Shown: positions 8,818 through 17,343 of the stretch, piece after piece
Position numbering within the stretch: position 1 is the stretch's first letter
Layout: each line of letters starts with the position of its first letter
Origin: an uncultured Alphaproteobacteria bacterium
Lineage (GTDB): Bacteria; Pseudomonadota; Alphaproteobacteria; Rhizobiales; Ancalomicrobiaceae
Assembly (NCBI GenBank): GCA_937919435.1
Contig: CALFRR010000173.1
Span: 1 to 32,112, forward strand
Length of the DNA: 32,112 nucleotides
Reading direction: 5' to 3'
Position numbers and translations under genes: made by a program
The notes under the pieces: generated by a model
What the model saw: the letters and a program-made list of their open reading frames with translations, nothing else
What the model was told of the DNA's origin: nothing
Databases searched by the model: none

Positions 8818-9342
8818 ATGACCCGATTGCTGATCGTCGGCGACATCTTCGGTTTTCTGCCCGATCCCGCCGACCTGCCGGGCGGCGGGGAGGCCGTGCA
8901 TCGCGGATTGCGGCTCGCCGATCTCGCGGAGCGGCCGGACCTCGACGGCGAGGCACTGCACGCGCATCTCTTCGGCGAGGACGGAATCGCCACGGTGGTC
9001 CGGCGGCTCGCGGCGACCGAGGGCGGCGGCAAGGTCGGTCTCGGCTTCAGCGCCGGCGGCACCGCTCTGTGGCGGGCGGCACTGGCGGGGCTCGATCTCG
9101 CCGCACTGATCTGCGTCTCGTCGACCCGGCTCGGCGCGGAAACCGTGGCGCCGGCGATCCCGACCCGGGTGTTCTGGGGCGGGCGTGATCCGCGACGGCC
9201 TCCGGAGGCGTGGAACGCCACCCTCCCGATCGTCGCCGTGACCTTCCCCGAGGCCGATCACGCCTTCTATCGCGACCGCACCGCCCCGGCGACGACCGCG
9301 CTGTGGGCGGCGATCGACGCGATGGTCGCCGCGACCGCGTGA
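8818..9342 (+). CDS. Dienelactone hydrolase-like alpha/beta hydrolase
   Basis: This small 174-residue cytoplasmic protein looks like a dienelactone hydrolase-family alpha/beta hydrolase. The nucleophile elbow GLGFSAGG places the serine at residue 78. The acid is probably D124 in WGGRDPRR and the histidine H148 in EADHAFY, in the usual Ser-Asp-His order and spacing. In classical dienelactone hydrolases the nucleophile is a cysteine, so the serine points to a broader esterase-like role with unknown substrate. The protein is shorter than the usual 220-240 residues, mainly in the N-terminal part before the elbow. It stands alone, 208 nt after the kamA-like gene and convergent with gltX. The start at 8818 has only a weak ribosome binding site. 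Confidence 0.75.
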   Translation: MTRLLIVGDIFGFLPDPADLPGGGEAVHRGLRLADLAERPDLDGEALHAHLFGEDGIATVVRRLAATEGGGKVGLGFSAGGTALWRAALAGLDLAALICVSSTRLGAETVAPAIPTRVFWGGRDPRRPPEAWNATLPIVAVTFPEADHAFYRDRTAPATTALWAAIDAMVAATA

Positions 9343-9423
9343 CGGGGCCGTCCGTGAGGCGGTGTGCGTCCCGCGCGGCGACCGCGTGGCGTCGCGATCG
9401 GTGGCGCCGTCACGCGCGACACG

Positions 9424-9452
9424 AAAAACCCGGCGGTGGCGACCGCCGGGCT
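9424..9452 (-). terminator. Intrinsic terminator of gltX
   Basis: On the minus strand a perfect 9-bp stem (positions 9450-9442 with 9437-9429, CCCGGCGGT/ACCGCCGGG) encloses a 4-nt loop and is followed at once by five T residues (9428-9424). It lies 29 nt past the gltX stop codon and is the clearest rho-independent terminator in the window. Confidence 0.88.
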
Positions 9453-9481
9453 CTCGGATCTCGGATCGTCTGCCCGTCGGC

Positions 9482-10903
9482 TCAGCCGATGCGGTCGGCG
9501 AGGCGGGCGAGGCTCTCGTCGCGGCCGAGCACCGCCAGCACGTCGAAGATCCCCGGCGAGGTCGAGCGGCCGGTCAGCGCCGCCCGCAGCGGCTGAGCCG
9601 CCTTGCCGAGCTTCAGGCCGTTCTCCTCGGCATAGGCGCGCACGACGCCCTCGGTGGTTTCGGCCGACCAGTCGGCGAGCGCCGCAAAACGCGGAGCCAG
9701 CGCCGCGAGCACCGCCACGCCGGAGGCGTCGAGCAGGGTCGCCGCCTTGTCGTCGAGCGCGAGCGGCCGCGCCGCCCAGATCCAGCTCGCGTTGTCGAGC
9801 AGCTCGACCAGGGTCTTGGCGCGCTCCTTGAGCCCGGTCATCGCGGCGCGGATCTGCGCCTCGAGCGCCGGGTCGAGGCGGGCGAGCAGCGCCCGACCCG
9901 GCTCGGTGTGCGGCAGGAAGGCGAGGAGGGCGGTCCACAGCTCGTCGTCCGAGGTGGCCCGCATGTACTGGCCGTTGAGGTTCTCGAGCTTGGCGAAGTC
10001 GAACCGCGCCGCCGACTTGTTGACGTCGGAGATCTCGAACCACTCGACCGCCTGGGTCAGCGAGAACATCTCGTCGTCGCCGTGGCTCCAGCCGAGGCGG
10101 GCGAGGTAGTTGAGCAGCGCCTGCGGCAGGTAGCCCATCGCCCGATAGGCGTCGACGCCGAGGGCGCCGTGCCGCTTCGACAGCTTGGCGCCGTCGGCCC
10201 CGTGGATCAGCGGTATGTGCGAGAAGCTCGGCACTTCCCAGCCCATCGCCCGGTAGATGCCGGACTGGCGGGCGGCGTTGGTCAGATGGTCGTCGCCGCG
10301 GATGACGTGGGTGACGCCCATGTCGTGGTCGTCGACGACCACCGCCAGCATGTAGGTCGGCGTGCCGTCGGACCGCAGCAGAATGAAGTCGTCGAGCACG
10401 TCGTTGCGGAACACGACCCGGCCCTGGACCAGATCGTCGATCACCGTCTCGCCTTCCTGCGGCATCTTCAGACGCAGCACATAGGGCGCGCCGGCCGGCG
10501 CTTCGGCGGGATCGCGATCACGCCAGCGGCCGTCGTAACGCGGCGGGCGGCCCTCCTTGGCGGCGAGCTCGCGCATCTCCTCGAGTTCTGCCTGGGTCGC
10601 ATAGCAGCGATACGCGTGGCCCCGGGCGAGCAACTCGTGCGCCACCTCGGCATGACGGTTCATCCGGGCGAACTGGAAGATCGGCGCGTCGTCGCCGTCG
10701 AGGCCGAGCCACTTCAGGCCGTCGAGGATCGCGGTGATCGCCGCGTCGGTCGAACGTTCGCGATCGGTGTCTTCGATCCGGAGCAGCATCTTGCCGCCGG
10801 TGTGGCGGGCGAAGAGCCAGTTGAACAGGGCCGTCCGGGCACCGCCGATGTGAAGGTAGCCGGTCGGCGACGGAGCGAAACGAGTGACGACGGTGTCGGC
10901 CAT
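9482..10903 (-). CDS. gltX: Glutamyl-tRNA synthetase
   Basis: GltX charges tRNA-Glu (and in many alphaproteobacteria tRNA-Gln as well) with glutamate. The 473-residue product has the class I HIGH-type motif PSPTGYLHIGG at residues 11-21, LLRIEDTDRERS at 40-51, VIRGDDHLTN near 200, and the KMSKS-type loop KLSKRHG at 240-246, followed by the helical anticodon-binding domain. Length is standard. The ATG at 10903 is the family start (MADTVVTRFAPSPTG); the ribosome binding site is weak. It is divergent from comEC across a 123-nt region containing a large dyad. Alphaproteobacteria commonly have two glutamyl-tRNA synthetase genes; the gltX-comEC-lexA neighbourhood is conserved, but specificity cannot be assigned from sequence. 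Confidence 0.96.
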   Translation of the reverse strand: MADTVVTRFAPSPTGYLHIGGARTALFNWLFARHTGGKMLLRIEDTDRERSTDAAITAILDGLKWLGLDGDDAPIFQFARMNRHAEVAHELLARGHAYRCYATQAELEEMRELAAKEGRPPRYDGRWRDRDPAEAPAGAPYVLRLKMPQEGETVIDDLVQGRVVFRNDVLDDFILLRSDGTPTYMLAVVVDDHDMGVTHVIRGDDHLTNAARQSGIYRAMGWEVPSFSHIPLIHGADGAKLSKRHGALGVDAYRAMGYLPQALLNYLARLGWSHGDDEMFSLTQAVEWFEISDVNKSAARFDFAKLENLNGQYMRATSDDELWTALLAFLPHTEPGRALLARLDPALEAQIRAAMTGLKERAKTLVELLDNASWIWAARPLALDDKAATLLDASGVAVLAALAPRFAALADWSAETTEGVVRAYAEENGLKLGKAAQPLRAALTGRSTSPGIFDVLAVLGRDESLARLADRIG

Positions 10904-10969
10904 TTTCGGATGCTGTCTCGGAAGGGAGGGAGAGGGAACCGGAGCGCTGCGGAAAGGAGACCGCTGGTC

Positions 10970-11000
10970 GGGAACACGGGCGTTCCTGTAGCATGTTCCC
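10970..11000. promoter_or_regulatory. Inverted repeat in the gltX/comEC divergent region
   Basis: GGGAACA (10970-10976) and TGTTCCC (10994-11000) form a perfect 7-bp dyad with a 17-nt centre. Its right arm ends 26 nt before the comEC GTG, so it could be an operator or an RNA hairpin in the comEC leader. The internal GTTC direct pair is spaced 9, not 7, so it is not a standard LexA box. Confidence 0.35.
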
Positions 11001-11026
11001 GTCGGAAATCCCAAGGGGATGTCGGC

Positions 11027-13741
11027 GTGAGCGGGGCTGACCAGCGTACGGGCGGCGAAATCGGTGCGCGCGGGCCCACCGAGAGCGGCGCCGTCGTCGC
11101 GAGCGCCGACGCTCTCGGTCTCACCACTCCGACGCGACGGCTTCGCCTCGGTTTCCGGCTCGCCGATGCGGTGCGGTCGGTGGGTTATGCGATCGAGAGC
11201 GATCTCGACCGTGGTCTCGGCTTCGCCCTGCTGGTCGTCACCTTCGCCTTCGGCGCCGCCTTCTACTTCGTCGCGCCGGCCGAACCGTGGTGGCCGGCGG
11301 CGGTGGGCGCGGCGGCTCTGGCGATGCTGGCCACCGTCGTCCTGAGGCGCCGAGGCGGAGCGGCACGCGGCCTCGCGTGCGCCGCGGCGCTCGCCGCCGG
11401 ATTCGCCGCCGGCGCGGTCGAGACGGTGCGGGTGGCGGCGCCGCGGCTCGACCACGAACGTACGGTGAGCGTGGTCGGGCGGGTGGTCGATCTCGACGCG
11501 ACGGTCCGGGGCGGGACCCGCCTCACCCTCGACGTGGCGCGGATGGAAGCGAAGGGGCTCACTCCGGCGACCACGCCGACCCGGATCACCGCGACCCTGA
11601 CCGGGCGCGGGCCCGTGCCGACGGTCGGCGACGGCGTCTCCTTCCTGGCGCGGCTGAAGCCGCCGGAAGGACCGGTGCTGCCGGGGGGCTACGACTTCGC
11701 CCGGCGCGCCTGGTTCGAGGGGCGCGGCGCCTCCGGCTACGTGCTCGGCCGGGCAAAGCCGGCCGACCTCGGGCCGCCACGGGCGGTCGACCGGATCTTC
11801 GCGCCGATCGGAACGCTGCGCCACGCGATCGCCGAGCGGGTCCGGGCGAGCCTGCCGGGGGCGGCCGGGGCGATCGGCGCGGCGATCATGGTCGGCGAGC
11901 AGCGGGCGATCCCGGAGGCGGCGAACGAGGCGCTGCGGGCGTCGGGGCTCACCCATATCGTGTCGATCTCCGGGCTGCACATGAGCCTGGTCGCCGGCGG
12001 GGTGATGGGTGTGGTGCGGCTGCTGCTGGCGCTCGTCCCGGCGATCGCCCTGCGCTTTCCGATCCGCAAATGGGCGGCGGCGGCGGCGATCGTCGCGGCG
12101 ACGGTCTATCTGTTGCTCTCCGGCAATCAGGTGGCGGCGCTGCGCTCGCATCTGATGCTGTCGATCGCACTCTTCGCGGTGATCCTCGATCGCCCCGCCC
12201 TGACCATGCACACGATCGCCGTCTCGGCGGCGGCGATCCTCGTCGTCGATCCTTCGGCGGCGCTGGAGCCGAGCTTCCAGATGTCCTATCTCGCGGTGAT
12301 CGCGCTGGTCGCCTCGTGGGACCTGTGGCGGCTGTGGCTCGAACGTCGGCCACCGCCGGAAAAGGAGGCCGGGCTGGTCGTCCGGGCGTGCGCCGGGGCG
12401 CTGCTGCACGTCCAGGGGCTGGCCTTCTCGTCGTTGATCGCCGGGCTCGCCACCGCGCCGGTGATCGCCGGTGTGTTCTATCGCGGCGCGCCCTATTCGA
12501 TCCTCGCCAACATGATCGTGCTGCCGGTGACCGGTATGCTGATCATGCCGGCCGCGGTGCTCGCCGCACTCGCCATGCCGTTCGGCCTCGATCCCTGGCC
12601 GCTCGCCGCGATGGGCGCCGGGATCGACTTCATGGTCGCGGTCGGGCGCTGGGTCTCGGCGTTTCCCGGCGGGGCCGGACTGCTCGGCGTGCCGCATCCG
12701 GCGACGATGCCGCTCGGCATCGTCGCGGTGCTGTGGCTGTCGGTGTTCTCGAGCCGTTTTCGGCTGTTCGGCGTGGTCCCGGCGGTCGCCGCCGCGGTGC
12801 TGCTGTTCTGTGGGCCGCGGCCGGACGTGGTGGTCGGCCGGCACGGATCGCCGGTGGCGGTGCGCGACGTCGACGGACGTCTGGCGGTGCTCGCCGGCCG
12901 TCAGGACCGTTTCGACACGGCGATCTGGCTGGCGGCCGATGCCGATTCCCGCACTCCGGAGGCTCCCGGCCTCGCCGCCGGCTGGCGTTGCGATCCGCTC
13001 GGCTGCGTCTACCGCCGGTCGGCGACGACGGCCGAGGCGGGGTCGGGAGGGGAGGGACTCTCCGCGCCGAAGAGGGGGGCGGAGCGCCCGCCGGCGGCGG
13101 CGGGCGGTGGCGCGCGGGTGTCGATGCGTGGAGTGGACGACGCGATGCACACGGCCGATGCGTCGGGAGGACGCGGCGATGCCACCCGGACCGGCTCGCC
13201 GGCCGATCTGGTGGTCGCGGTGGTCCGCCATCCCCGCGGCTTCGACGAGGACTGCCGCCGCGCCTCGCTGGTGATCTCGGCCCTGGTGGCACCGGCCGCC
13301 TGTCGGGCGCGGACCACGGTGATCGATCGGACCGATCTCGCCCGAGACGGCGCCGCGACCCTGAAGATCGTCGGTCCACTCGCCGCCGCATCGGTGCGCG
13401 CGCCCGTTCCGCCGATCGTGGTTCCGATCGATCCGACCGAGGAGGAGGGGGGCGAGACGCCCGGACCGGCCGACGGATCGGTCGACGTGGCGGACGCCGT
13501 CCCCGCCGATCGGCCCACCCCGGCGATCGCCGTCGATCGGACGATGCCGGTGATCGCCGCGAATCCCACCGGTACCGCCGATCCCGTCGGCACCGACGAA
13601 TTCGATGCACCGGTCGCCCGGCCCGGCTTCCGCGTGACGCCGAGCCTGCCGCGTCCGGCGCGGCCATGGACCCCGGTCGACCCACCCACGGCGGCGCTCG
13701 CGGCCGATGCCCGGACGACGGCGACGCCCGACGACCCGTGA
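11027..13741 (+). CDS. comEC: ComEC/Rec2 family competence membrane channel protein
   Basis: ComEC is the inner-membrane channel proposed to carry single-stranded DNA during transformation; many alphaproteobacteria have it without known competence. The 904-residue product has N-terminal membrane segments, a soluble OB-like DUF4131 region (about 130-250), and the polytopic Competence domain (about 280-590) with THIVSISGLHMSLVAGG (near 308-324) and LEPSFQMSYLAVIAL. The C-terminal domain has WRCDPLGCVYRR and a later DEDCRRASLVIS stretch, typical of the reduced beta-lactamase-like end in alphaproteobacterial ComEC, with no HxHxDH metal motif. Two low-complexity parts are unusual: a Gly/Ala/Arg-rich insert of about 50 residues after CVYRR and an acidic, proline-rich tail of about 120 residues. 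The GTG at 11027 has AAGGGG 8 nt upstream. Confidence 0.92.
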   Translation: MSGADQRTGGEIGARGPTESGAVVASADALGLTTPTRRLRLGFRLADAVRSVGYAIESDLDRGLGFALLVVTFAFGAAFYFVAPAEPWWPAAVGAAALAMLATVVLRRRGGAARGLACAAALAAGFAAGAVETVRVAAPRLDHERTVSVVGRVVDLDATVRGGTRLTLDVARMEAKGLTPATTPTRITATLTGRGPVPTVGDGVSFLARLKPPEGPVLPGGYDFARRAWFEGRGASGYVLGRAKPADLGPPRAVDRIFAPIGTLRHAIAERVRASLPGAAGAIGAAIMVGEQRAIPEAANEALRASGLTHIVSISGLHMSLVAGGVMGVVRLLLALVPAIALRFPIRKWAAAAAIVAATVYLLLSGNQVAALRSHLMLSIALFAVILDRPALTMHTIAVSAAAILVVDPSAALEPSFQMSYLAVIALVASWDLWRLWLERRPPPEKEAGLVVRACAGALLHVQGLAFSSLIAGLATAPVIAGVFYRGAPYSILANMIVLPVTGMLIMPAAVLAALAMPFGLDPWPLAAMGAGIDFMVAVGRWVSAFPGGAGLLGVPHPATMPLGIVAVLWLSVFSSRFRLFGVVPAVAAAVLLFCGPRPDVVVGRHGSPVAVRDVDGRLAVLAGRQDRFDTAIWLAADADSRTPEAPGLAAGWRCDPLGCVYRRSATTAEAGSGGEGLSAPKRGAERPPAAAGGGARVSMRGVDDAMHTADASGGRGDATRTGSPADLVVAVVRHPRGFDEDCRRASLVISALVAPAACRARTTVIDRTDLARDGAATLKIVGPLAAASVRAPVPPIVVPIDPTEEEGGETPGPADGSVDVADAVPADRPTPAIAVDRTMPVIAANPTGTADPVGTDEFDAPVARPGFRVTPSLPRPARPWTPVDPPTAALAADARTTATPDDP

Positions 13742-13885
13742 GCGCCGGCCGCGTCGCCGGATCGGGAGCGCCGTTGCTCCGGCCGGACGTCGCGGATCGG
13801 ATCGACGCCCGGACTTCGGCACCGACGGCGCCCGATGCCGAGCCCTCGGTACACGGGTGACGGCTTCCCGGGGGCGCGCGATCGG

Positions 13886-14614
13886 TCAGTAGCGGCGGAT
13901 CAGGCCGACCAGACGGCCCTGCACCTTGACCCGGTCGGGGCCGAAGATGCGGGTCTCATAGGCCGGGTTGGCGGCTTCCAGCGCCACCGAGGCACCGCGC
14001 TTCCGGAGCCGCTTCAGCGTCGCCTCCTCCTCGTCGACCAGCGCGACGACGATGTCGCCGGAATCGGCGGCGTCGGTGCGTTTGATCACCACCGTGTCGC
14101 CGTCGAGGATGCCGGCCTCGATCATCGAATCGCCGCGCACCTCGAGCGCGAAGTGCTCGCCGCCGGTCAGCAGATCGATCGGCACCGGAATCGCGTGGGT
14201 GTAGGTCTGGATCGCCGAAATCGGCGTACCGGCGGCGATCCGCCCCATCACCGGCACCGAGACGATCTCCGCCCGTTCGCCCTCCGCCGTGGTGACGCTG
14301 CGCTGGCGCCCGAGACTGCCCTCGATCACCGACGGTGCGAAACCCTTACCGGTCGGCAGGGGGGCGGCCCGTTGCGGCGAGCCGAGGCCGGGAACCACCG
14401 AATCGGGCAGGCGGACCACTTCGAGCGCCCGCGCCCGGTTGGGAAGCCGGCGAATGAAGCCGCGTTCCTCGAGCGCGGTGATCAACCGATGGATCCCCGA
14501 CTTCGACCTCAGATCGAGCGCATCCTTCATCTCGTCGAAGGACGGCGGAACCCCCGCCTCCTTCAGACGCTCGTGGATGAACATCAGGAGTTCGTACTGC
14601 TTGCGGGTGAGCAT
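13886..14614 (-). CDS. lexA: SOS repressor LexA
   Basis: LexA represses the DNA-damage (SOS) regulon and is inactivated by RecA-stimulated self-cleavage. The 242-residue product starts MLTRKQYELLMFIHERLKEA, the family N-terminus, and has a winged helix DNA-binding domain (about residues 1-68). The cleavage site is A128-G129 in GRIAAGTPI. The catalytic serine is S163 in EVRGDSMIEAG, and the lysine is K178 in DTVVIKRTD. The ATG at 14614 has GGAGG 8 nt upstream; a longer open frame to 14671 adds only a polar extension. It is convergent with comEC (144-nt gap with no convincing terminator) and downstream of moeA. A LexA box about 150 nt upstream shows autoregulation. Confidence 0.96.
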   Translation of the reverse strand: MLTRKQYELLMFIHERLKEAGVPPSFDEMKDALDLRSKSGIHRLITALEERGFIRRLPNRARALEVVRLPDSVVPGLGSPQRAAPLPTGKGFAPSVIEGSLGRQRSVTTAEGERAEIVSVPVMGRIAAGTPISAIQTYTHAIPVPIDLLTGGEHFALEVRGDSMIEAGILDGDTVVIKRTDAADSGDIVVALVDEEEATLKRLRKRGASVALEAANPAYETRIFGPDRVKVQGRLVGLIRRY

Positions 14615-14763
14615 GCCCTCATCCTCCGGTGCCGCGCCGGCCTGCCGGTCGCGTCCGTCCTGCGTCGGCATCGCGACGGCGACGCCGAACCTCCCCCTGG
14701 CCCGTCCCTTCGCCGTCGAAACGGTGCCCGAGTCGGGTACAAATCACGAACTCGACGTTAAGG

Positions 14764-14778
14764 GTTCTCGTCCTGTTC
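14764..14778 (-). promoter_or_regulatory. LexA (SOS) box upstream of lexA
   Basis: The 15-nt site is GTTC-N7-GTTC on the plus strand, read as GAAC-N7-GAAC toward lexA. This direct repeat is the known alphaproteobacterial LexA operator. It lies in the 214-nt gap between the moeA stop and the lexA start, so lexA probably has its own damage-inducible promoter. Confidence 0.85.
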
Positions 14779-14828
14779 CGCAAGATGAAACGAGAACGAA
14801 ACGAGCGCGGGAGCGCCGGATTCGGCGG

Positions 14829-16055
14829 TCAGGGGAGGCGGGCGAAGGCGATCACCGGAACGAGGGTGCCGGCGGGGGCGGCGGGGGCGTGAACCGGGCG
14901 GACGATCAGGCCCTCGGCGGCGGCAAAGCGCGACAGGAACGACGAATCCTGGTCGTCGACCGGGCGGACCGCGGCCCGGCCCTCGGCATCGCGGACGATC
15001 CGGGCACGCAGGTGGTCGGCCCGCTCGTCGTTGGCCGGCAGGTCGACCGCGGTCGGCAACCGCAGCGGTTCGGCGACCGCCGCCGGGTCGCCGAGCAGGG
15101 TGCGGATCAGCGGCTCGAGGAAGACGATCGATCCGACCAGCGCCGCGGCCGGGTTGCCGGGCAGGCCGATCACCCGGGTGCGGCCGCGCCGGCCGTGCAT
15201 CAGCGGTTTGCCGGGGCGCATCGCGATCTTCCAGAAGCCGATCTCGACGCCGGCCGCCTTCAGCGCCGCATGGGTCAGGTCGCGGTCGCCGACCGAGGCG
15301 CCTCCGATGGTGACGAGCACGTCGGGTTCGGCGGCGAAGCCGCGGGCCAGGGTGGCGTCGATCGCCGCCGCGTCGTCGGGGACGATACCGAGGTCGAGCG
15401 GTTCGGCGCCGGCCGCTTCGGCGAGCGCCATGATGCCGTAGCCGTTGGAGGCGACGATCTGATCCGGGCCGAGCGGATCGCCGGGCGCCACCAGTTCGTC
15501 GCCGGTGGCGATCACCGCGACTTTCGGGCGGCGGCGGACCGGAAGTTCGGCGTGATTCAGCGAGGCGGCGAGCGCCAGATCGGCGAAGGACAGACGGCGG
15601 CCCGCGGGAAGGCCGACGGCGCCCTCGCGAAAGTCCCCGCCGGCACGACGAACGTGGCGGTGCGGCACGACGGCGGCGTCGAAGACGACGTGGTCGCCGT
15701 CGCGGCGGGCCTTCTCCTGGAGTTCGATGGTATCGGCGCCTTCCGGCATCGGGGCGCCGGTGAAGATCCGCACCGCTTCGCCGGGACCGACGGCGGCCTC
15801 GGCGCGGCGACCGGCGGCCGCCTCGCCGACGATCCGGAGGCGCGCTCCCGGGGTGGCGGCATCGGCGGCGCGGAGCGCCCAGCCGTCCATCGCGGCGGCG
15901 TCGAACGGCGGCTGGGTACGCAGGGCCGCGAGATCCTCGGCGAGGGTGCGGCCGAGCGCCTTCGACAGCGGCACGGTCTCGATCGGCGTCGGGACGAGAT
16001 CGGCGAGCAACGCCGCGCGGGCGACGTCGATCGGAGTCAACGGGCGCTTGCTCAT
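14829..16055 (-). CDS. moeA: Molybdopterin molybdenumtransferase MoeA
   Basis: MoeA inserts molybdate into adenylylated molybdopterin to form molybdenum cofactor. The 408-residue protein has the usual order: an N-terminal domain with PPFDAAAMDGWALRA (about 49-63), EAVRIFTGAPMPEGADTI (about 93-110), the MoCF-like domain with VAVIATGDELVAPGDPLG and TIGGASVGDRDLT, then MRPGKPLMHGRRG and VIGLPGNPAAAL, and a C-terminal beta domain. No key motif is missing. The ATG at 16055 overlaps the moaC stop (16052-16055), so the two are translationally coupled. The trpC-moaC-moeA-lexA order is a conserved alphaproteobacterial cluster. Confidence 0.95.
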   Translation of the reverse strand: MSKRPLTPIDVARAALLADLVPTPIETVPLSKALGRTLAEDLAALRTQPPFDAAAMDGWALRAADAATPGARLRIVGEAAAGRRAEAAVGPGEAVRIFTGAPMPEGADTIELQEKARRDGDHVVFDAAVVPHRHVRRAGGDFREGAVGLPAGRRLSFADLALAASLNHAELPVRRRPKVAVIATGDELVAPGDPLGPDQIVASNGYGIMALAEAAGAEPLDLGIVPDDAAAIDATLARGFAAEPDVLVTIGGASVGDRDLTHAALKAAGVEIGFWKIAMRPGKPLMHGRRGRTRVIGLPGNPAAALVGSIVFLEPLIRTLLGDPAAVAEPLRLPTAVDLPANDERADHLRARIVRDAEGRAAVRPVDDQDSSFLSRFAAAEGLIVRPVHAPAAPAGTLVPVIAFARLP

Positions 16056-16537
16056 GGCGCGCGCCAGTGGCCCGAGCGGCCGCCGAGCTTCTCGATCAGG
16101 CGGATGCCGCCGATCACCATGCCGCGGTCGGCGGCCTTGGCCATGTCGTAGACGGTCAGCGCGGCGACGGAAGCCGCGGTCAGCGCCTCCATCTCGATTC
16201 CGGTGCGGCCGCGGACCCGTGCGGTGGCGCGGATCCTGAGGCCGGGAAGCGTGGTGTCCGGCTCGATGTCGACGGCGACGTCGGTCAGGAGCAGCGGATG
16301 GCAGAGCGGGATCAGCTCGGCGGTGCGCTTGGCCGCCATGATGCCGGCGATCCGGGCGGTGGCGATGACGTCGCCCTTGGCGGCGCGGTGCTCGAGGATC
16401 AGGTCGAGGGTGGCCGGGGCCATCGAGACGTGACCTTCGGCGACGGCGACGCGTTCGGTCTCGGGCTTCTCGCCGACGTCGACCATGCGGGCGGTGCCGG
16501 AGGCGTCGACGTGGGAGAGGGCGGGGCGATCGGACAT
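16052..16537 (-). CDS. moaC: Cyclic pyranopterin monophosphate synthase MoaC
   Basis: MoaC works after MoaA to form cyclic pyranopterin monophosphate, the first stable intermediate of molybdenum cofactor synthesis. The 161-residue product has the full family pattern: MVDVGEKPETERVAVAEG, GDVIATARIAGIMAAKRTAE, LIPLCHPLLLTDV and GIEMEALTAASVAALTVYDM, with GGIRLIEKLGGRSG at the end. Length is standard. The start at 16537 is 5 nt beyond the trpC stop and the stop overlaps moeA as ATGA. MoaA is not in the window. Confidence 0.96.
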   Translation of the reverse strand: MSDRPALSHVDASGTARMVDVGEKPETERVAVAEGHVSMAPATLDLILEHRAAKGDVIATARIAGIMAAKRTAELIPLCHPLLLTDVAVDIEPDTTLPGLRIRATARVRGRTGIEMEALTAASVAALTVYDMAKAADRGMVIGGIRLIEKLGGRSGHWRAP

Positions 16538-16542
16538 GGCGT

Positions 16543-17343
16543 TCAGACCTCGAGCAGGGTGCGGGTCGCCGCGGCGACGTCGTCGTGGCGCATCAGGCTC
16601 TCGCCGACGAGGAAGGTGGAGATGCCGACCGCTTCCAGGCGGGCGCAGTCGGCGGGGGTGAAGACGCCGCTCTCGCCGACCACCAGCCGATCCGCCGGGA
16701 TCAGCCGGGCGAGCCGTTCGGAGACGGCGAGCGAGACCTCGAAGGTGCGCAGGTTGCGATTGTTGATGCCGACGAGCGGCGACGACAGGCGCAGCGCCCG
16801 CTCGGTCTCGGCCTCGTCGTGGACCTCGAGCAGCACGTCCATGCCGAGGGCGAAGGCTTGGTCCTCGAGCGCCTTCGCGCAGTCGTCGTCGACCGCGGCG
16901 AGGATGATCAGGATGCAGTCGGCGCCCCAGGCGCGGGCCTCGACCACCTGATAGGGGTCGAACAGGAAGTCCTTGCGGAGCGCCGGCAGCGTACAGGCGG
17001 CGCGGGCGGCGGAGAGGAACTCCGGCGCGCCCTGGAACGACGGCAGATCGGTCAGCACCGACAGACAGGCGGCACCGCCCGCCTCGTAGGCCCGGGCCAG
17101 CGCCGGCGGATCGAAGTCGGCGCGGATCAACCCCTTCGACGGGCTCGCCTTCTTGATCTCGGCGATCAGACCGCGGGCTCCAGCCGCCCGCTTCGTCCGC
17201 AGCGCCGCGGCGAAACCGCGGGGGGCCTCGACGTCGCCGAGACGAGCGCGCAGCTCGGCCACGGGACGCGCCCGTTTCGCCGCGGCGATCTCCTCGCGCT
17301 TGTAGAGCTCGATCTTCTTCAGGATGTCCGGCAGGCCGCTCAT
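16543..17343 (-). CDS. trpC: Indole-3-glycerol-phosphate synthase
   Basis: TrpC closes the indole ring, converting carboxyphenylaminodeoxyribulose phosphate to indole-3-glycerol phosphate. The 266-residue TIM-barrel protein has LIAEIKKASPSKGLIRADFDP, LSVLTDLPSFQGAPEFL, LRKDFLFDPYQVVEARAWGAD, LVGINNRNLRTFEV, VVGESGVFTPAD and FLVGESLMR in the expected order. The catalytic lysines and glutamates within these blocks are present. It is a free-standing TrpC, not fused to TrpF. The start overlaps the trpD stop (17340-17343) and the stop is 5 nt before moaC. Confidence 0.97.
   Translation of the reverse strand: MSGLPDILKKIELYKREEIAAAKRARPVAELRARLGDVEAPRGFAAALRTKRAAGARGLIAEIKKASPSKGLIRADFDPPALARAYEAGGAACLSVLTDLPSFQGAPEFLSAARAACTLPALRKDFLFDPYQVVEARAWGADCILIILAAVDDDCAKALEDQAFALGMDVLLEVHDEAETERALRLSSPLVGINNRNLRTFEVSLAVSERLARLIPADRLVVGESGVFTPADCARLEAVGISTFLVGESLMRHDDVAAATRTLLEV

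Noticed and set aside
10982..10998. Two GTTC half-sites before comEC as a possible LexA box
   Set aside because: They are separated by 9 nt, while the alphaproteobacterial operator needs 7.
13757..13782. Hairpin GGAGC/GCTCC between convergent comEC and lexA
   Set aside because: The stem has only five pairs and no T-run on either strand, too weak to call a terminator.
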